64,000 bases of DNA from Pseudopedobacter sp044361595 (GCA_044361595.1 JBIKIN010000018.1:17257-81256); one strand, 5' to 3'; shown: positions 25,884 through 36,341, numbered from the stretch's first letter. Notes: generated by a model from the letters alone, not told the origin. Program-made: numbers and translations.

Positions 25884-26759
25884 ATGCTATCTATTTGCGT
25901 CCCTCACTATAATTTTGTTAACGAAAAGCTTTTTACCAAGCTTAATAATCAATGTGTTGCATTAGCAATTGAATATGAAATTTTGGTGATTGATGATGCA
26001 TCGGAACCCGAAAACAAAAAATATCTTACCAAGATTATTTCTAACTGCTGTAATGTTATTTTTTTGGAGGAGAATATTGGAAGATCTAAAATCAGGAATT
26101 TATTAGCCCAAAAAGCAAAATATAATTGGTTATTGTTTTTAGATGGCGATTCTACTATTAATGATTCAAACTTTATATGGTTTTATTTAAACAACCTATC
26201 TGCCGATATTATTTCTGGAGGAAGAGCGTATTCTGATCAGGAACCGAATAATCAATATTATTTACACTGGAATTATGGTTTTAAAATAGAATCTAGCAAT
26301 AATGCTCAGTTTCACTCTAATAATTTTATAATTAAAAAGGATGTTTTCAAGCATCTGACTTTTGATGAAAGTATTACTAATTACGGTTATGAAGATGTTG
26401 TTTTTGGGATTGAGGCTAAAAGGCTAGGATTAAACCTTATTAATCTTAATAACAAAGTATTACATACTGGGCTAAAAACGAATACAGAGTTTTTAATTGA
26501 TGTAGAGCAAGCAATAGTAAACCTTTGCAAGATAGAGGTATCAAGAAAAGACCTCCAAATAGAAAAAGAAGTTAAAATTTTAAATAATTACACTCAATTA
26601 GATTCACTAAAATTAACATGGTTAATCAGTATTTTTAATTCGGCAATTATTATTTTATTGAAAAAGTATTTAATAAATGGTCCTAAAATATTTACTAATA
26701 AAGTATTATCAATTTTAAAACTTTATCAACTACATCATATTAAAACCTACAAAAAATAA
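25884..26759 (+). CDS. Family 2 glycosyltransferase
   Basis: Predicted GT-A fold glycosyltransferase, 291 residues. N-terminal MLSICVPHYNF and LVIDDASEPENK form the nucleotide-binding beta-alpha-beta unit. FLDGDSTIN provides the DxD metal site near 92-94. YGYEDVVFGIEAKRLG near 165-180 is the ED acceptor-side motif. A hydrophobic helix near 240-258 (LTWLISIFNSAIIILL) suggests membrane association. No polysaccharide genes adjoin it. Its 3' end overlaps convergent recQ by 13 bases. Confidence 0.85.
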   Translation: MLSICVPHYNFVNEKLFTKLNNQCVALAIEYEILVIDDASEPENKKYLTKIISNCCNVIFLEENIGRSKIRNLLAQKAKYNWLLFLDGDSTINDSNFIWFYLNNLSADIISGGRAYSDQEPNNQYYLHWNYGFKIESSNNAQFHSNNFIIKKDVFKHLTFDESITNYGYEDVVFGIEAKRLGLNLINLNNKVLHTGLKTNTEFLIDVEQAIVNLCKIEVSRKDLQIEKEVKILNNYTQLDSLKLTWLISIFNSAIIILLKKYLINGPKIFTNKVLSILKLYQLHHIKTYKK

Positions 26760-28636
26760 AATTGGTCTTGTTGCTTAATTTCGCCAGCGGCTAACATTAA
26801 CCTGATTAACTCTAGCTTATCTTCTTCCGATCCCTTTTTTATCATCTTAATCAAATCTTTTAATACTATTTTATTTAATTGCAAAGCCGCTATAATTTGC
26901 CTGGCCATTACTTTTTTAAGGTCATGTTCTATAGCTCTTTTATTGGCTAGGCAAACGTCACAAACACCGCATTCTTTAGCATTAGACTCGTTAAAATAAT
27001 TTAGAAGTTGAATATTTCTACAAATATGCTTAGTAGCAAATGTTAGCATAGCTTGCATCTTTTTTTGATAAGTGATTTTTCTATTCTCAAAATGATTACT
27101 ATCAATAGCAACATCCTCTGTTTTAATTCTTGGTTGTAAAAAAGTTAACAAGGGTAAATTACTTTGTGGCTGGTAGCTGATAATCTCTAGCTTATCAAGC
27201 TCAATTAAATAATGCCATACTGCAGATTTAGACAAACCTGTTTTTTGTGCAATATCACTTTCTTTTACAGCAATAAATTGATCAAAAGCACCACCATAAA
27301 GCCTTAAAACAGATTTTATAAACCCATCAAACTTAGAATGCTCTACTTGGAATTTGTATAAGTCATCGCCAGTAACAATAAATTGTAAGCGTGAAGGCAG
27401 TAAGGCATTCTCGCTCAAAACAAAATACATGGCGTTTTCTAAAAATTTAATAGCGCTTATAGTACTTAAAATATCTATTTGAAACTTAGCGCAAAAAACA
27501 GCTAAATCGAAATTATAAGTAATGCCTTGACCGGCTTCAAATGGTATTTGAAGATAATTGCACAAATAATGATATACTTGTTTTATGAAAGCTAAATCGG
27601 GGAAATTTTGAACAAATCTCTTCTCAAAAACCAATTGGTCTCTTTCCTGAAAAAGAATAACAGCATAAGCCTTTTTCTCGTCTCTTCCTGCCCTACCCGC
27701 TTCTTGATAATAGGCCTCTAAACTTTCTGGAATTTCGTAATGCACCACAAACCTAACATCTGGCTTATCTATACCCATACCAAAAGCATTGGTAGCAACC
27801 ATAACCCTTACTTGATTATTTAACCAGTAATTTTGCTTTTGCCCACGTTCTTCTAAATTTAAACCAGCATGATAATATTGAGCAGGTATTTGGTGCTGAT
27901 TTAAAAATTTAGCAATCTCGACCGTATCTCGTCTTGTTTTCACATAAACAATGCCGCTGCCTTTCACTCCATTGCATACATCAATTAACTTTTGAAGCTT
28001 GTTTTCTTGGTTTAAAACCGAGTAACTTAGGTTTACTCGTTCAAAACTCTTTTTAAATATTTGATGATTTTTAAAGGCTAATTTATCTACAATATCTAAT
28101 CTAACTTCGTCTGTAGCCGATGCTGTTAAAGCTAAAATAGGGACGTTTGGATGTAACTCTCTAATATCGGCAATATGTAAATATGGAGGTCTAAAATCGT
28201 AACCCCACTGCGATACGCAATGCGCTTCATCAACAGCTAGCAAGTTTACCTTCATATATTTAATACGTTCTTTAACTAAATCTGTTAATAAACGCTCGGG
28301 CGAGAGGTATAAAAATTTAACGGGTCCATAAACGCAATTGTCTAAAGCAATATCAATCTCGCGTTTACCCATGCCAGAAAAAATGGCCATAGCTAAAATT
28401 CCTCTCTTGTTCAAGTTCTCTACTTGGTCTTTCATTAAAGCTATAAGCGGAGAAATCACTATGCAAATTCCATCTAATTCCATAGCCGGAACTTGAAAGC
28501 ATATAGATTTACCACCACCAGTGGGCAATAAGGCTAAAGTATCTTTTTTTTGAAGCACAGAGTTAATAATTTCTTCCTGTAGAGGTCTAAAATTATCGTA
28601 ACCCCAGTATTGTTTTAAAATTTCTTTGATAGCCAT
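26747..28636 (-). CDS. recQ: ATP-dependent DNA helicase RecQ
   Basis: 3'-5' superfamily 2 helicase for repair and fork rescue. 629 residues. Motif I LLPTGGGKSICFQ (about 37-49), motif II VDEAHCVSQWG (Asp136-His139), motif III LTASATDEV, motif VI QEAGRAGRDEK. A RecQ-Ct winged-helix region follows, with the zinc cysteines in CRNIQL and ECGVCDVC near 545-565. The HRDC domain typical of E. coli RecQ is not obvious, so this is a shorter type. The gene is alone; the long region upstream holds repeats. Confidence 0.92.
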   Translation of the reverse strand: MAIKEILKQYWGYDNFRPLQEEIINSVLQKKDTLALLPTGGGKSICFQVPAMELDGICIVISPLIALMKDQVENLNKRGILAMAIFSGMGKREIDIALDNCVYGPVKFLYLSPERLLTDLVKERIKYMKVNLLAVDEAHCVSQWGYDFRPPYLHIADIRELHPNVPILALTASATDEVRLDIVDKLAFKNHQIFKKSFERVNLSYSVLNQENKLQKLIDVCNGVKGSGIVYVKTRRDTVEIAKFLNQHQIPAQYYHAGLNLEERGQKQNYWLNNQVRVMVATNAFGMGIDKPDVRFVVHYEIPESLEAYYQEAGRAGRDEKKAYAVILFQERDQLVFEKRFVQNFPDLAFIKQVYHYLCNYLQIPFEAGQGITYNFDLAVFCAKFQIDILSTISAIKFLENAMYFVLSENALLPSRLQFIVTGDDLYKFQVEHSKFDGFIKSVLRLYGGAFDQFIAVKESDIAQKTGLSKSAVWHYLIELDKLEIISYQPQSNLPLLTFLQPRIKTEDVAIDSNHFENRKITYQKKMQAMLTFATKHICRNIQLLNYFNESNAKECGVCDVCLANKRAIEHDLKKVMARQIIAALQLNKIVLKDLIKMIKKGSEEDKLELIRLMLAAGEIKQQDQFYFL

Positions 28637-28961
28637 GGTAGGATTGATGAAGCAAAATAAGTATTTATTTTAAATTTGATGCTTACGCAGATTAAATTAC
28701 TATTTTAAAAATTGTTTTATTTTGACTTAGTCAAAATCTAATTAAATTAGAAAGGAAATTATACAGAGCAATCTTATAGGACGGCCTAGCAGAAGTAAGA
28801 AGTAGAAAGCCATTATTATTCATTGCGCTAACAACCATTTAGCGAAAGACCAAGGATGAATGCAGCCAAAGGGCAATGGTTTGAGCGGAGGAGGTCTCAT
28901 TCATCCGCTATCAGAATAATGATGACTTTATGCGATTAAAGATGCAAGCCTTGAGTTTTTG

Positions 28962-28987
28962 GTTCTTTTGTGTCAAGACAAAAGAAC
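28962..28987. repeat. Perfect 10-bp inverted repeat
   Basis: GTTCTTTTGT / ACAAAAGAAC with the 6-nt loop GTCAAG, preceded by TTGAGTTTTTG. I recognise this hairpin type (TTTTTGGTT...AAAAG...) as a frequent intergenic element in Bacteroidetes genomes. It may act as a weak terminator for neighbouring transcripts. Confidence 0.6.
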
Positions 28988-29367
28988 AAATTCAATTATT
29001 ATAATAATTCGTTTTGGCTTACTCCAAAACTCGCTCATTGCCGCGAATAGCTAATCACTTTTTTCAGTTTTTGTTATTGTTTTAATAGGCCTTTAAGAAT
29101 GCTAACAGTTTTAAAAAAAAAAAAAAACCCAAACCCGGGAGGAGTGAACACATGAAAGCTATTGAAAATATAAACAAATTGAATAAACTCTCCGCTGCGT
29201 TTGTTGCTACAAAGGAAGTGCTAAGATTTTCTATATCCAAATCGCAACAAACAAGGCTGAATTACCGATTAATGGTTGTTTGTGCTTTTACTGGGTGGAA
29301 GTATAATTTCGATTATTGCTGAATTATTATTTTTTGTTGAAATCCCAAGAATAAAACCTATCAATAA

Positions 29368-29490
29368 AGCGCTAGGGATACGGAGGGCTTGGTACATTTA
29401 TTAGTTTGCTTTTGAACGCAAACAAATGAATTACGGAACCCTGAAGTAGCCCGACCGAGTTTTGGGTATTGCGCAAGATAAGGGAGCGCC
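29368..29490. repeat. Dispersed intergenic repeat, TTAGGGAT family (second copy)
   Basis: GCGCTAGGGATACGGAGGG (from 29369) resembles the 4212 copy. An inner inverted pair GTTTGC / GCAAAC and a GTAGCCCGACCGAG end follow, again as in the first copy (GTAGCCCGCTCC). Sequence outside these anchors has diverged. Confidence 0.5.
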
Positions 29491-29608
29491 CTATATCCTG
29501 ATATAAAGTAGAATTTTTCTGCAACTATTTTCAATCAAAACGTTACTATCAGTTTCCAAACATTTTATAAATAATAACTAAATTGCGAATTAGTTAAAAA
29601 CCACCAAA

Positions 29609-32600
29609 ATGAATAAAATTCTAACAAGCATAGGTATCATATTTTGTCTTTTTAAAATCTCAATTGCTCAAGATAAAGAAGCAAAAAAGTGGGATATAGA
29701 GAAGCCTACAGGTACAACAAAAACGATAAATTTTAACACCACAGAAGGTACTTTCATGAATTTAGATGTTAGCCCTGACGGAAATACTATAGTTTTTGAT
29801 CTATTAGGTGACATTTATAAAATGCCTATTAAAGGTGGTAAAGCTACTTTACTAGCCGGCGGAATGGCTTATGAAGTACAGCCTCGTTTCTCGGCAAATG
29901 GAAAACAAATTGCCTACACAAGTGATAAAAATGGTGGTGATAATATTTGGGTAATGGATTTAGATGGCACTAACCAAAAACCAATTACAAAAGAAACATT
30001 TAGGTTATTAAACAACCCCGTGTGGACACCTGATGGAAAATATATTATTGCCCGCAAGCATTATACAGGTTTTAGGTCTTTAGGGGCTGGCGAATTATGG
30101 ATGTACCATATTGCCGGTGGTTTAGAAGGTGTGCAATTAACTAAGCGTAAAAACGATCAGCAAGATTTAGGTGAACCATGGGTTTCTGCGGATGGTAAAT
30201 ACGTTTACTTTAGCGAGGATGTGAGTCCAGGTCCATTTTTTCAATATAATAAAGACCCTAACAGCGAAATTTATGCAATAAAAAGACTAAATCTAGAAAC
30301 TAACGAAATCGAAAAAATTGCCGGCGGTAGTGGTGGAGCCGTTCGTCCGCAAACATCACCAGATGGTACCCATTTAGCCTACGTTAAAAGAGACCGATTA
30401 AAATCTGTTTTATACGTTCAAGATTTAAATACCGGTGAAGAGTACCCTATTTTTAATGATTTATCTAAAGACCAGCAAGAAGCTTGGGCAATATTTGGTT
30501 TATACCCTAATTTTAATTGGCTACCCGACAGTAGAAATATAGTCTTTTACACCTATGGAAAAATTAAAAAAGTTGACATTTTAACGTTAGAGACAGAAGA
30601 AATACCTTTCTCTGTTGATGTAAAACAAACTATACAAGACGCTTTACATTTCGAGAATAAAGTGTTTGAGAACGAGGTTGAAGTTAAAATGATGAGACAG
30701 TTAACTACATCGCCCGACGGTAAAAAAGTAATTTTTAACGCCGCAGGTTACCTTTACATCAAAGATTTACCGAACGGGAAACCACAAAGATTAACTGATG
30801 GAACAGATTTTGAATTTGACCCTTATTTTAGTCCTGATGGAAAGGCGGTAATTTTTACTACTTGGAACGATGAATTGAAAGGCAATATTCTTAAATACAA
30901 TTTTAAGGATAAAAAAGCATCACCAATTACCACAGAGCGAGGATTTTATTACGCCCCAAAGTTTAACCCAAATGGGAACAAAATTGTTTATAGAAAGGGT
31001 GTAGGTAACGATGTTTTAGGATACACCTACGGAAAAAATCCGGGGATTTATGTGCTAGAATTAGATAGCAACAAAACAAAATTAATTAGCAAGCAAGGCA
31101 CTAAACCATCGTTTAACAGCAAAGGAGACCGCATTTACTTTCAAGCACAAGAAGGAGAAAAGAAAGCTTTTAAAAGTTGTGATTTAAATGGTGGAACTGT
31201 TAGAACACATTATACTTCTACTTATGCTAATGCTTTTATACCAAGTCCAGATGACCAATGGATTGCCTTTAACGAACTATTTAATGTGTATTTAACTCCC
31301 TTAGTAACCCTAAGCACACCCTTAGATTTATCATCAGGAAATAAAACTTTACCATTAAAAAAATTAACTCGCGATGCAGGGTCGTACATTCATTGGAGTG
31401 CCGATAGCAAATCTTTAAACTGGACATTAGGCAACCAATATTATAGTCGCGAGATTAAAAATTCATTCTCTTTTGTAGATGGTGCTCCGGAAAAATTACC
31501 AGCTATAGATACTGCAGGTATAAACCTTAATTTAAAACTCCCTGCCGATAAACCTTCGGGACGTATTGCATTTAAAGGAGCAAGAATTATTACCATGGAC
31601 GGTACCGAAGTAATTGAAAAAGGTACAATCGTGATTAACGAAAATAAAATAGAGACTGTAGGTATAGAAAATGATGTTATCATACCTGCCGACGCTAAAG
31701 TTTATGACGTTACAGGTAAAACCATTATGCCAGGTATTGTAGATGTTCATGCTCATTTAAGAACCAGTCCTGATGGAGTTTCGCCACAACAAGATTGGTC
31801 TTATTTTGCAAATTTAGCATTTGGGGTAACAACCTCGCATGATCCTTCTAGCAATACAGAAATGGTTTTTAGTCAGTCAGAAATGCTAAAAACAGGTAAA
31901 ATGATTGGCCCAAGAGTGTTTTCTACTGGAACTATTTTATATGGAGCAGATGGCGATTTTAAAGCGGTAGTTAATAACTTAGATGATGCTCGATCTCATG
32001 TTCGAAGAATGAAAGCCGTAGGTGCATTCTCGGTAAAATCTTACAACCAGCCAAGAAGAGAGCAACGCCAGCAAGTGATTCAAGCTGCCCGAGAATTGGG
32101 CATGGAAGTAATGCCCGAGGGTGGTTCTACATTTTTTACAAACATGAGCATGATAGCCGATGGCCATACCGGCATAGAGCACAACATTCCTGTTTTACCA
32201 GTTTATAAAGATGTTTTAAACTTTTGGGGCGCAAGTAAAACTGGCTATACTCCTACCTTAATTGTGAGTTATGGCTCACAATCTGGCGAAAACTATTGGT
32301 ACGATAGAACCAATGTTTGGGAAAACGAAAGGTTGTTAAGTTATGTTCCAAAAGCAATAGTAGATGAAAGATCAAGACGTAGAAACACATCAGAATATGG
32401 CGATTACGGGCATATTGATGTTTCTAGAGCCGTTAACGATTTGTCTAAAAATGGTGTTAAAGTAAATTTAGGTGCTCACGGACAACTGCAAGGTTTAGGT
32501 GCTCATTGGGAGCTTTGGATGCTTGCACAAGGTGGCATGAAACCACTAGATTGTATCAAAGCAGCCACCATAAACGGAGCAGCTTACTTGGGCATGGATA

Positions 32601-32863
32601 AAGAAATTGGCTCGCTTAAAAAGGGTAAACTAGCCGATTTAATAATCCTTAATGCAAACCCTTTAGATGATATTAGAAATAGCGATAAAATTAAATACAC
32701 CATGGTTAACGGAAGGTTATTTGAAGCAGAAACCATGAATCAGTTAGGGAATACCGAACAGCCACGCAATAATTTTTGGTGGCAGTTTAACAAAAGCGAT
32801 AAATACTTTATCCCTACTGGATACATAGAAACGCATACTTTTTCGGTACCAGAGTGCGATTAG
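29609..32863 (+). CDS. Secreted beta-propeller/amidohydrolase fusion protein
   Basis: 1084 residues with a signal peptide (about 1-20, ending ISIAQ). The first 640 residues are WD40-like PD40/TolB beta-propeller repeats (SPDGNTIVFD, SANGKQIAYTSDKNG, SPDGTHLAYV, SPDGKKVIFNA, SPDGKAVIFTT). From about 655 an amidohydrolase domain begins (GARIITMDGTEVIEKG). It has the metal-binding HAH at 714/716 in PGIVDVHAHLRTSPDG, and it ends with the KKGKLADLIILNANPL segment typical of imidazolonepropionase/dihydroorotase-like enzymes. Members are probable periplasmic peptidases or hydrolases; substrate unknown. Monocistronic; upstream is long repeat-rich DNA. Confidence 0.9.
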   Translation: MNKILTSIGIIFCLFKISIAQDKEAKKWDIEKPTGTTKTINFNTTEGTFMNLDVSPDGNTIVFDLLGDIYKMPIKGGKATLLAGGMAYEVQPRFSANGKQIAYTSDKNGGDNIWVMDLDGTNQKPITKETFRLLNNPVWTPDGKYIIARKHYTGFRSLGAGELWMYHIAGGLEGVQLTKRKNDQQDLGEPWVSADGKYVYFSEDVSPGPFFQYNKDPNSEIYAIKRLNLETNEIEKIAGGSGGAVRPQTSPDGTHLAYVKRDRLKSVLYVQDLNTGEEYPIFNDLSKDQQEAWAIFGLYPNFNWLPDSRNIVFYTYGKIKKVDILTLETEEIPFSVDVKQTIQDALHFENKVFENEVEVKMMRQLTTSPDGKKVIFNAAGYLYIKDLPNGKPQRLTDGTDFEFDPYFSPDGKAVIFTTWNDELKGNILKYNFKDKKASPITTERGFYYAPKFNPNGNKIVYRKGVGNDVLGYTYGKNPGIYVLELDSNKTKLISKQGTKPSFNSKGDRIYFQAQEGEKKAFKSCDLNGGTVRTHYTSTYANAFIPSPDDQWIAFNELFNVYLTPLVTLSTPLDLSSGNKTLPLKKLTRDAGSYIHWSADSKSLNWTLGNQYYSREIKNSFSFVDGAPEKLPAIDTAGINLNLKLPADKPSGRIAFKGARIITMDGTEVIEKGTIVINENKIETVGIENDVIIPADAKVYDVTGKTIMPGIVDVHAHLRTSPDGVSPQQDWSYFANLAFGVTTSHDPSSNTEMVFSQSEMLKTGKMIGPRVFSTGTILYGADGDFKAVVNNLDDARSHVRRMKAVGAFSVKSYNQPRREQRQQVIQAARELGMEVMPEGGSTFFTNMSMIADGHTGIEHNIPVLPVYKDVLNFWGASKTGYTPTLIVSYGSQSGENYWYDRTNVWENERLLSYVPKAIVDERSRRRNTSEYGDYGHIDVSRAVNDLSKNGVKVNLGAHGQLQGLGAHWELWMLAQGGMKPLDCIKAATINGAAYLGMDKEIGSLKKGKLADLIILNANPLDDIRNSDKIKYTMVNGRLFEAETMNQLGNTEQPRNNFWWQFNKSDKYFIPTGYIETHTFSVPECD

Positions 32864-32879
32864 TGAAATAATTTGGGTG

Positions 32880-33011
32880 TTTCCCCGCAAAAAAAAAGCG
32901 GGGTCGGTCTTTACGCTGTAGTTTTTTTAGCTGTTATCCTGAGCGAAGTCGAAGGACGACTAAAAAAAGCTGCCGCTTCTCCAAGGGAGTCCTTTGAACA
33001 ATCCCTAGCAC
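32880..33011. repeat. Dispersed hairpin repeat between convergent genes
   Basis: GC-rich block with CCCCGC / GCGGGG, CTGTAGTTTTTTTAG paired with CTAAAAAAAG, an inserted ATCCTGAGCGAAGTCGAAGGA word (a very common Bacteroidetes intergenic string), then CTTCTCCAAGGGAGTCC and CAATCCCTAGCAC. The last part corresponds, in reverse orientation, to the 13940 copy. Confidence 0.55.
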
Positions 33012-33012
33012 A

Positions 33013-33053
33013 AAAAAACCTGCTTATCAAGATAAATAAGCAGGTTTTTTTAT
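33013..33053. terminator. Bidirectional terminator
   Basis: Perfect stem AAAACCTGCTTAT / ATAAGCAGGTTTT with an 8-nt loop, flanked by A and T runs on the two sides. It lies between the convergent amidohydrolase and sialate O-acetylesterase genes and can end both. Confidence 0.85.
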
Positions 33054-33091
33054 ATCAAACTCCAATTATAATTTAACTATTTAAGCCGTAC

Positions 33092-34495
33092 TTAATCCCA
33101 ATCATCTGTTCTAAAAGACGATGCTGGCAAACCTGCAATATTAAATAAAGTACCTTTTACATAATTTTTCCAGCCATAACGCACTGCAACAGGGTTTGGA
33201 ACTTCGTCAGCTGTAAGCTCTAGCACTCCTCCAGGTAAAGTTGCCTTTGCTGGGTAAAACTTTTTATCTGCACCAGCAATCTCAAAATCTGTTAATTCTT
33301 GTCCAAAAGAACTTAAACCCATTTCTGCGAAATCAAAAGTAATAATGGCTTTTTTATCAACCACTTTCATAGATTTATAAACTGGCCCACTGTAGCTAAT
33401 CCCTTTAAAACCATAATCTTTTGCTAAAGCCCATAATGCTAAACGTTCTCCTACCTCAATTTTCTTTGGTGGATGAATAAAATTTAAAGCACCAATATCT
33501 AAAGTAGAAACCATACCTGTGTTTTTAACCGTTTGCATGGTTTTTAACTGGGCTTCTCTTAAACCAGCAGAATTACCTTGATTATTGTAACTAAACGGAG
33601 CAATTTGAACAAAATAAAATGGCATTTCTTCTTGCATAAATTTTGCTCTCCAGCTGTTAATTAAAGCAGGAAAAAGTTTTTGGTATTGCAAAGCATTGTT
33701 ACGGTTACCTTCTCCTTGGTACCAAATAACACCTTTAAAAGTAAAAGGGACTAATGGGTTAATCATCCCATTAAACAAAACGGTAGGTGTATTTTGATTT
33801 ACATTTTTTGTTGTATCTGCTGGTAATTTAATTTCGGCAAAACCTGTCTTTAAGGTTTCCCTATTTGTCCAAGCTTGCGCAACGGTACCTCCCCATTCGC
33901 TCGTAACCAAACCAATAGGAACGTTTAAATTTTCGTGTAACATTTTACCAAAAACATAAGCTACCGCACTAAAATTAGGCGTGGTTTCTAAAGAAGCATT
34001 TAGCCATTTTCCTTTGCAAGTATCTAAAGGTGTTATGGATATTTTATTTGCTACATCAAAAAACCTAATTTGATTATTGTTACTTTTTAAAATTAATTGA
34101 TTACTATTTTCTACAGGCTGCCCTTTAAAACCTTTAACAGGCATTTCCATATTTGACTGTCCAGAACATAACCAAACTTCACCAAGTAAAACATCATTTA
34201 CATTAACCATAGTGCTTCCTACAACTTTTATTTGGTAAGGTCCCCCTTCTTTAGTTGTAGCTAAAGTTGCTTTCCATTTTCCATCGGCATTGGTAGTAGC
34301 ACTTGCTTTTGCGCCCCATGTGGTGCTTATGGTAATTTTAGCATTTGGTTTATCGAAACCAAAAATTGCGACTTGGGCATTACGTTGTAAAACCATGTGG
34401 TCGCTAAAGAGCGATGCTAGTTTAGTTTGTGCATTTATTTGTAAGCTAATTATAACAATAATTGCAGACAAAATTGAGGATAAATACTTCTTCAT
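33092..34495 (-). CDS. Sialate O-acetylesterase-type esterase
   Basis: Secreted SGNH esterase that removes O-acetyl groups from sialic acids or other glycans. 467 residues; signal peptide about 1-22 (ending INAQ). N-terminal ASLFSDHMVLQRNAQVAIFG is the family opening. The nucleophile is Ser114 in CSGQSNMEMP, GVIWYQGEGN is the oxyanion block, and the His of NFIHPPKK completes the site. No neighbouring sialidase or SusCD pair, so the real substrate may be another acetylated plant or host glycan. The terminator at 33013 ends it. Confidence 0.9.
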   Translation of the reverse strand: MKKYLSSILSAIIVIISLQINAQTKLASLFSDHMVLQRNAQVAIFGFDKPNAKITISTTWGAKASATTNADGKWKATLATTKEGGPYQIKVVGSTMVNVNDVLLGEVWLCSGQSNMEMPVKGFKGQPVENSNQLILKSNNNQIRFFDVANKISITPLDTCKGKWLNASLETTPNFSAVAYVFGKMLHENLNVPIGLVTSEWGGTVAQAWTNRETLKTGFAEIKLPADTTKNVNQNTPTVLFNGMINPLVPFTFKGVIWYQGEGNRNNALQYQKLFPALINSWRAKFMQEEMPFYFVQIAPFSYNNQGNSAGLREAQLKTMQTVKNTGMVSTLDIGALNFIHPPKKIEVGERLALWALAKDYGFKGISYSGPVYKSMKVVDKKAIITFDFAEMGLSSFGQELTDFEIAGADKKFYPAKATLPGGVLELTADEVPNPVAVRYGWKNYVKGTLFNIAGLPASSFRTDDWD

Positions 34496-35124
34496 GTTTA
34501 TGTTGGTTTATATAATTAGAAATTCTAAAGTAAGAATTAATTAATACTCAAAATCAATTTTTATATTATTGAACAGAAAAATAGTCAAATTGAACTAAAT
34601 TGTGTTGTATATCATTATAAAAGTGAAATCATCAGACTATTTTAAAAAATTAATCTTCAAAAAATCATAAATTAAATAGACGTTTCACAATAGCTTTGAC
34701 TGGTAGTATTCAAGTATTTGAAGTAGATAAATGCTTCAACTTAGTATAAGCTATAATATTGATAAAATCTTTATTCAAGGTAAATAATTATTTCATTTAA
34801 GCCGTAGGTAGAGCTATCACAAAATCTAAACTTAAAATCAGGTTTAAAAATTTAACCTTTCTAGTATTTTACTAAATACATAGTTTTTATTTAAAAAAAA
34901 TGCTATTATTTTAGAGAAATTAATGAAATAGAAAAATTACATCACCTCTCTTTCTTTTGAAAAATATTGCTTAGGTTATGTTTTTGACTATTAAAAATTT
35001 TGCATTTTTCAAATATTTGAAAATCTTTTTTTTAAATAAATAGAAATATAATTTTGATAGAGTAAAGTAAATTCTATTTTTAGATAATTTATTGGAGTGG
35101 TGATTACAATTCTTAATATTATAT
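34496..35124. other. AT-rich intergenic region without recognisable features
   Basis: 629 very AT-rich bases between divergent genes. I see no gene, RNA, strong hairpin or full promoter consensus. It must contain the promoters of both flanking genes. Confidence 0.5.
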
Positions 35125-36228
35125 ATGAGCAAAAGCGATAATAAAACCTATCAGCTTTTTTTTCCAGCAGTAATTATCAATTATCAAAATGCTAAAACTT
35201 ATATCCCGGCGTTAGATGGTTTAAGAGGAATTGCCATTTTATTGGTTATACTTTTTCATACCTTTCATTTTACTTTAGGCTGGTGTGGTGTTGATTTGTT
35301 TTTTATACTATCTGGATTTTTAATTACAAGTAGCTTAATAGAAACTAAAGAAGATAATAATTACCTTAAAAAGTTTTGGTTAAAAAGAGTACTACGCATT
35401 TTTCCTCTCTATTATTTAATACTTATCATCATTCTTATCCCTAAAGATTTTTTTAATATCAATACGGTGAGTTTTAGCTCTTGGTCTTATTGGTTTTATG
35501 TACAAAACTGGGTGTATGTTTATAATGGCCTTTTTCCCGATGGTAAAGATACCTTAAATCACTTTTGGTCTTTAGCCATAGAAGAACAGTTTTACTTCCT
35601 GTTTCCATTTATAATAAAATATGTACCAAAGAAAAATCTTGTATCTGTATTATTATTATTTATTGCTGTTCCTATTGGAGCTAGGTATTACTATTTCATT
35701 AATAACAATATAGGTTATTATGTGGCAACGGTATCGAGGCTAGATGCTCTTAGTATAGGTGCATTGCTTGCCTATTTGGTAAGAGAAAACAAACATTATC
35801 TAGAAAAATATGTGCATTTAGTTTTTTATAGTGCATTAGGCTATATTATCGTAGCTATTCTAATTTATCAAGATTTACATTTTAGTAACCCTTTAATTGC
35901 CACACTAGGCCTAACCGCATTTGCACTATTATTTGCTTGCGTTTTAATATATTCTATATCTAACTTTAAAAACAACTTTTTAAATGCAATTTTAAACAAT
36001 AAGTATTTAAAGTTTATAGGTAAAATTGCTTATGGTTTATACGTTTATCATTGGATATTATACGTACTTATTAAGCCCCAATTATTGGAAATGCTATTTA
36101 ATGCTACACAACTCCTTTTAGTTTCTAAAGTTATAGCTTCTTCGTTTATCTTTTTGCTAGCATTAATTATATCCTATTTATCATACCATTATTTTGAAAA
36201 AAGAATAATGAGCTTGAGGAAAATCTAG
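35125..36228 (+). CDS. Acyltransferase-3 family membrane protein (OafA/YrhL type)
   Basis: Integral-membrane O-acyltransferase of 367 residues with about ten hydrophobic segments. The diagnostic IPALDGLRGIAILLVILFH (about 27-46; catalytic His at its end), CGVDLFFILSGFLIT and the RRxLRIFPLYY-type segment (KRVLRIFPLYYLIL) are present. FWSLAIEEQFYFLFP is the second family signature. Such enzymes acetylate surface polysaccharides, peptidoglycan or antibiotics. No adjacent glycan genes reveal the acceptor. No C-terminal SGNH domain. Confidence 0.9.
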   Translation: MSKSDNKTYQLFFPAVIINYQNAKTYIPALDGLRGIAILLVILFHTFHFTLGWCGVDLFFILSGFLITSSLIETKEDNNYLKKFWLKRVLRIFPLYYLILIIILIPKDFFNINTVSFSSWSYWFYVQNWVYVYNGLFPDGKDTLNHFWSLAIEEQFYFLFPFIIKYVPKKNLVSVLLLFIAVPIGARYYYFINNNIGYYVATVSRLDALSIGALLAYLVRENKHYLEKYVHLVFYSALGYIIVAILIYQDLHFSNPLIATLGLTAFALLFACVLIYSISNFKNNFLNAILNNKYLKFIGKIAYGLYVYHWILYVLIKPQLLEMLFNATQLLLVSKVIASSFIFLLALIISYLSYHYFEKRIMSLRKI

Positions 36229-36341
36229 AATTTATGGCCCAATGGTCTATGTATCCATTATCTAATTAACAATAAATTATGTTTCTATTTAGTAGAAAAG
36301 ATAGGAAGATGAAAAAAAGCGTAAGGAAACTCCTTTTCATT

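Larger units (their letters stand above)
28637..29608. other. Long repeat-bearing intergenic region
   Basis: 972 bases with no convincing gene. Contents in order: an inverted-repeat hairpin (28962-28987), a run of 15 A followed by a GC-rich CCCAAACCCGGGAGGAG patch (29113-29144), a 56-codon open frame at 29152 that I do not believe, and a TTAGGGAT-family repeat (29368-29490). The mosaic of GC-rich islands in AT-rich DNA suggests accumulated small repeats rather than a lost gene. Confidence 0.6.

Noticed and set aside
29152..29322. 56-codon open frame after a GGGAGGAG purine patch
   Set aside because: Bacteroidetes rarely use Shine-Dalgarno sites, the peptide has no recognisable domain, and it sits in repeat-derived DNA. 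Not annotated as a gene.
32873..33076. 67-codon open frame after the amidohydrolase gene
   Set aside because: It spans a dispersed repeat and a bidirectional terminator, and its translation is of repeat words.
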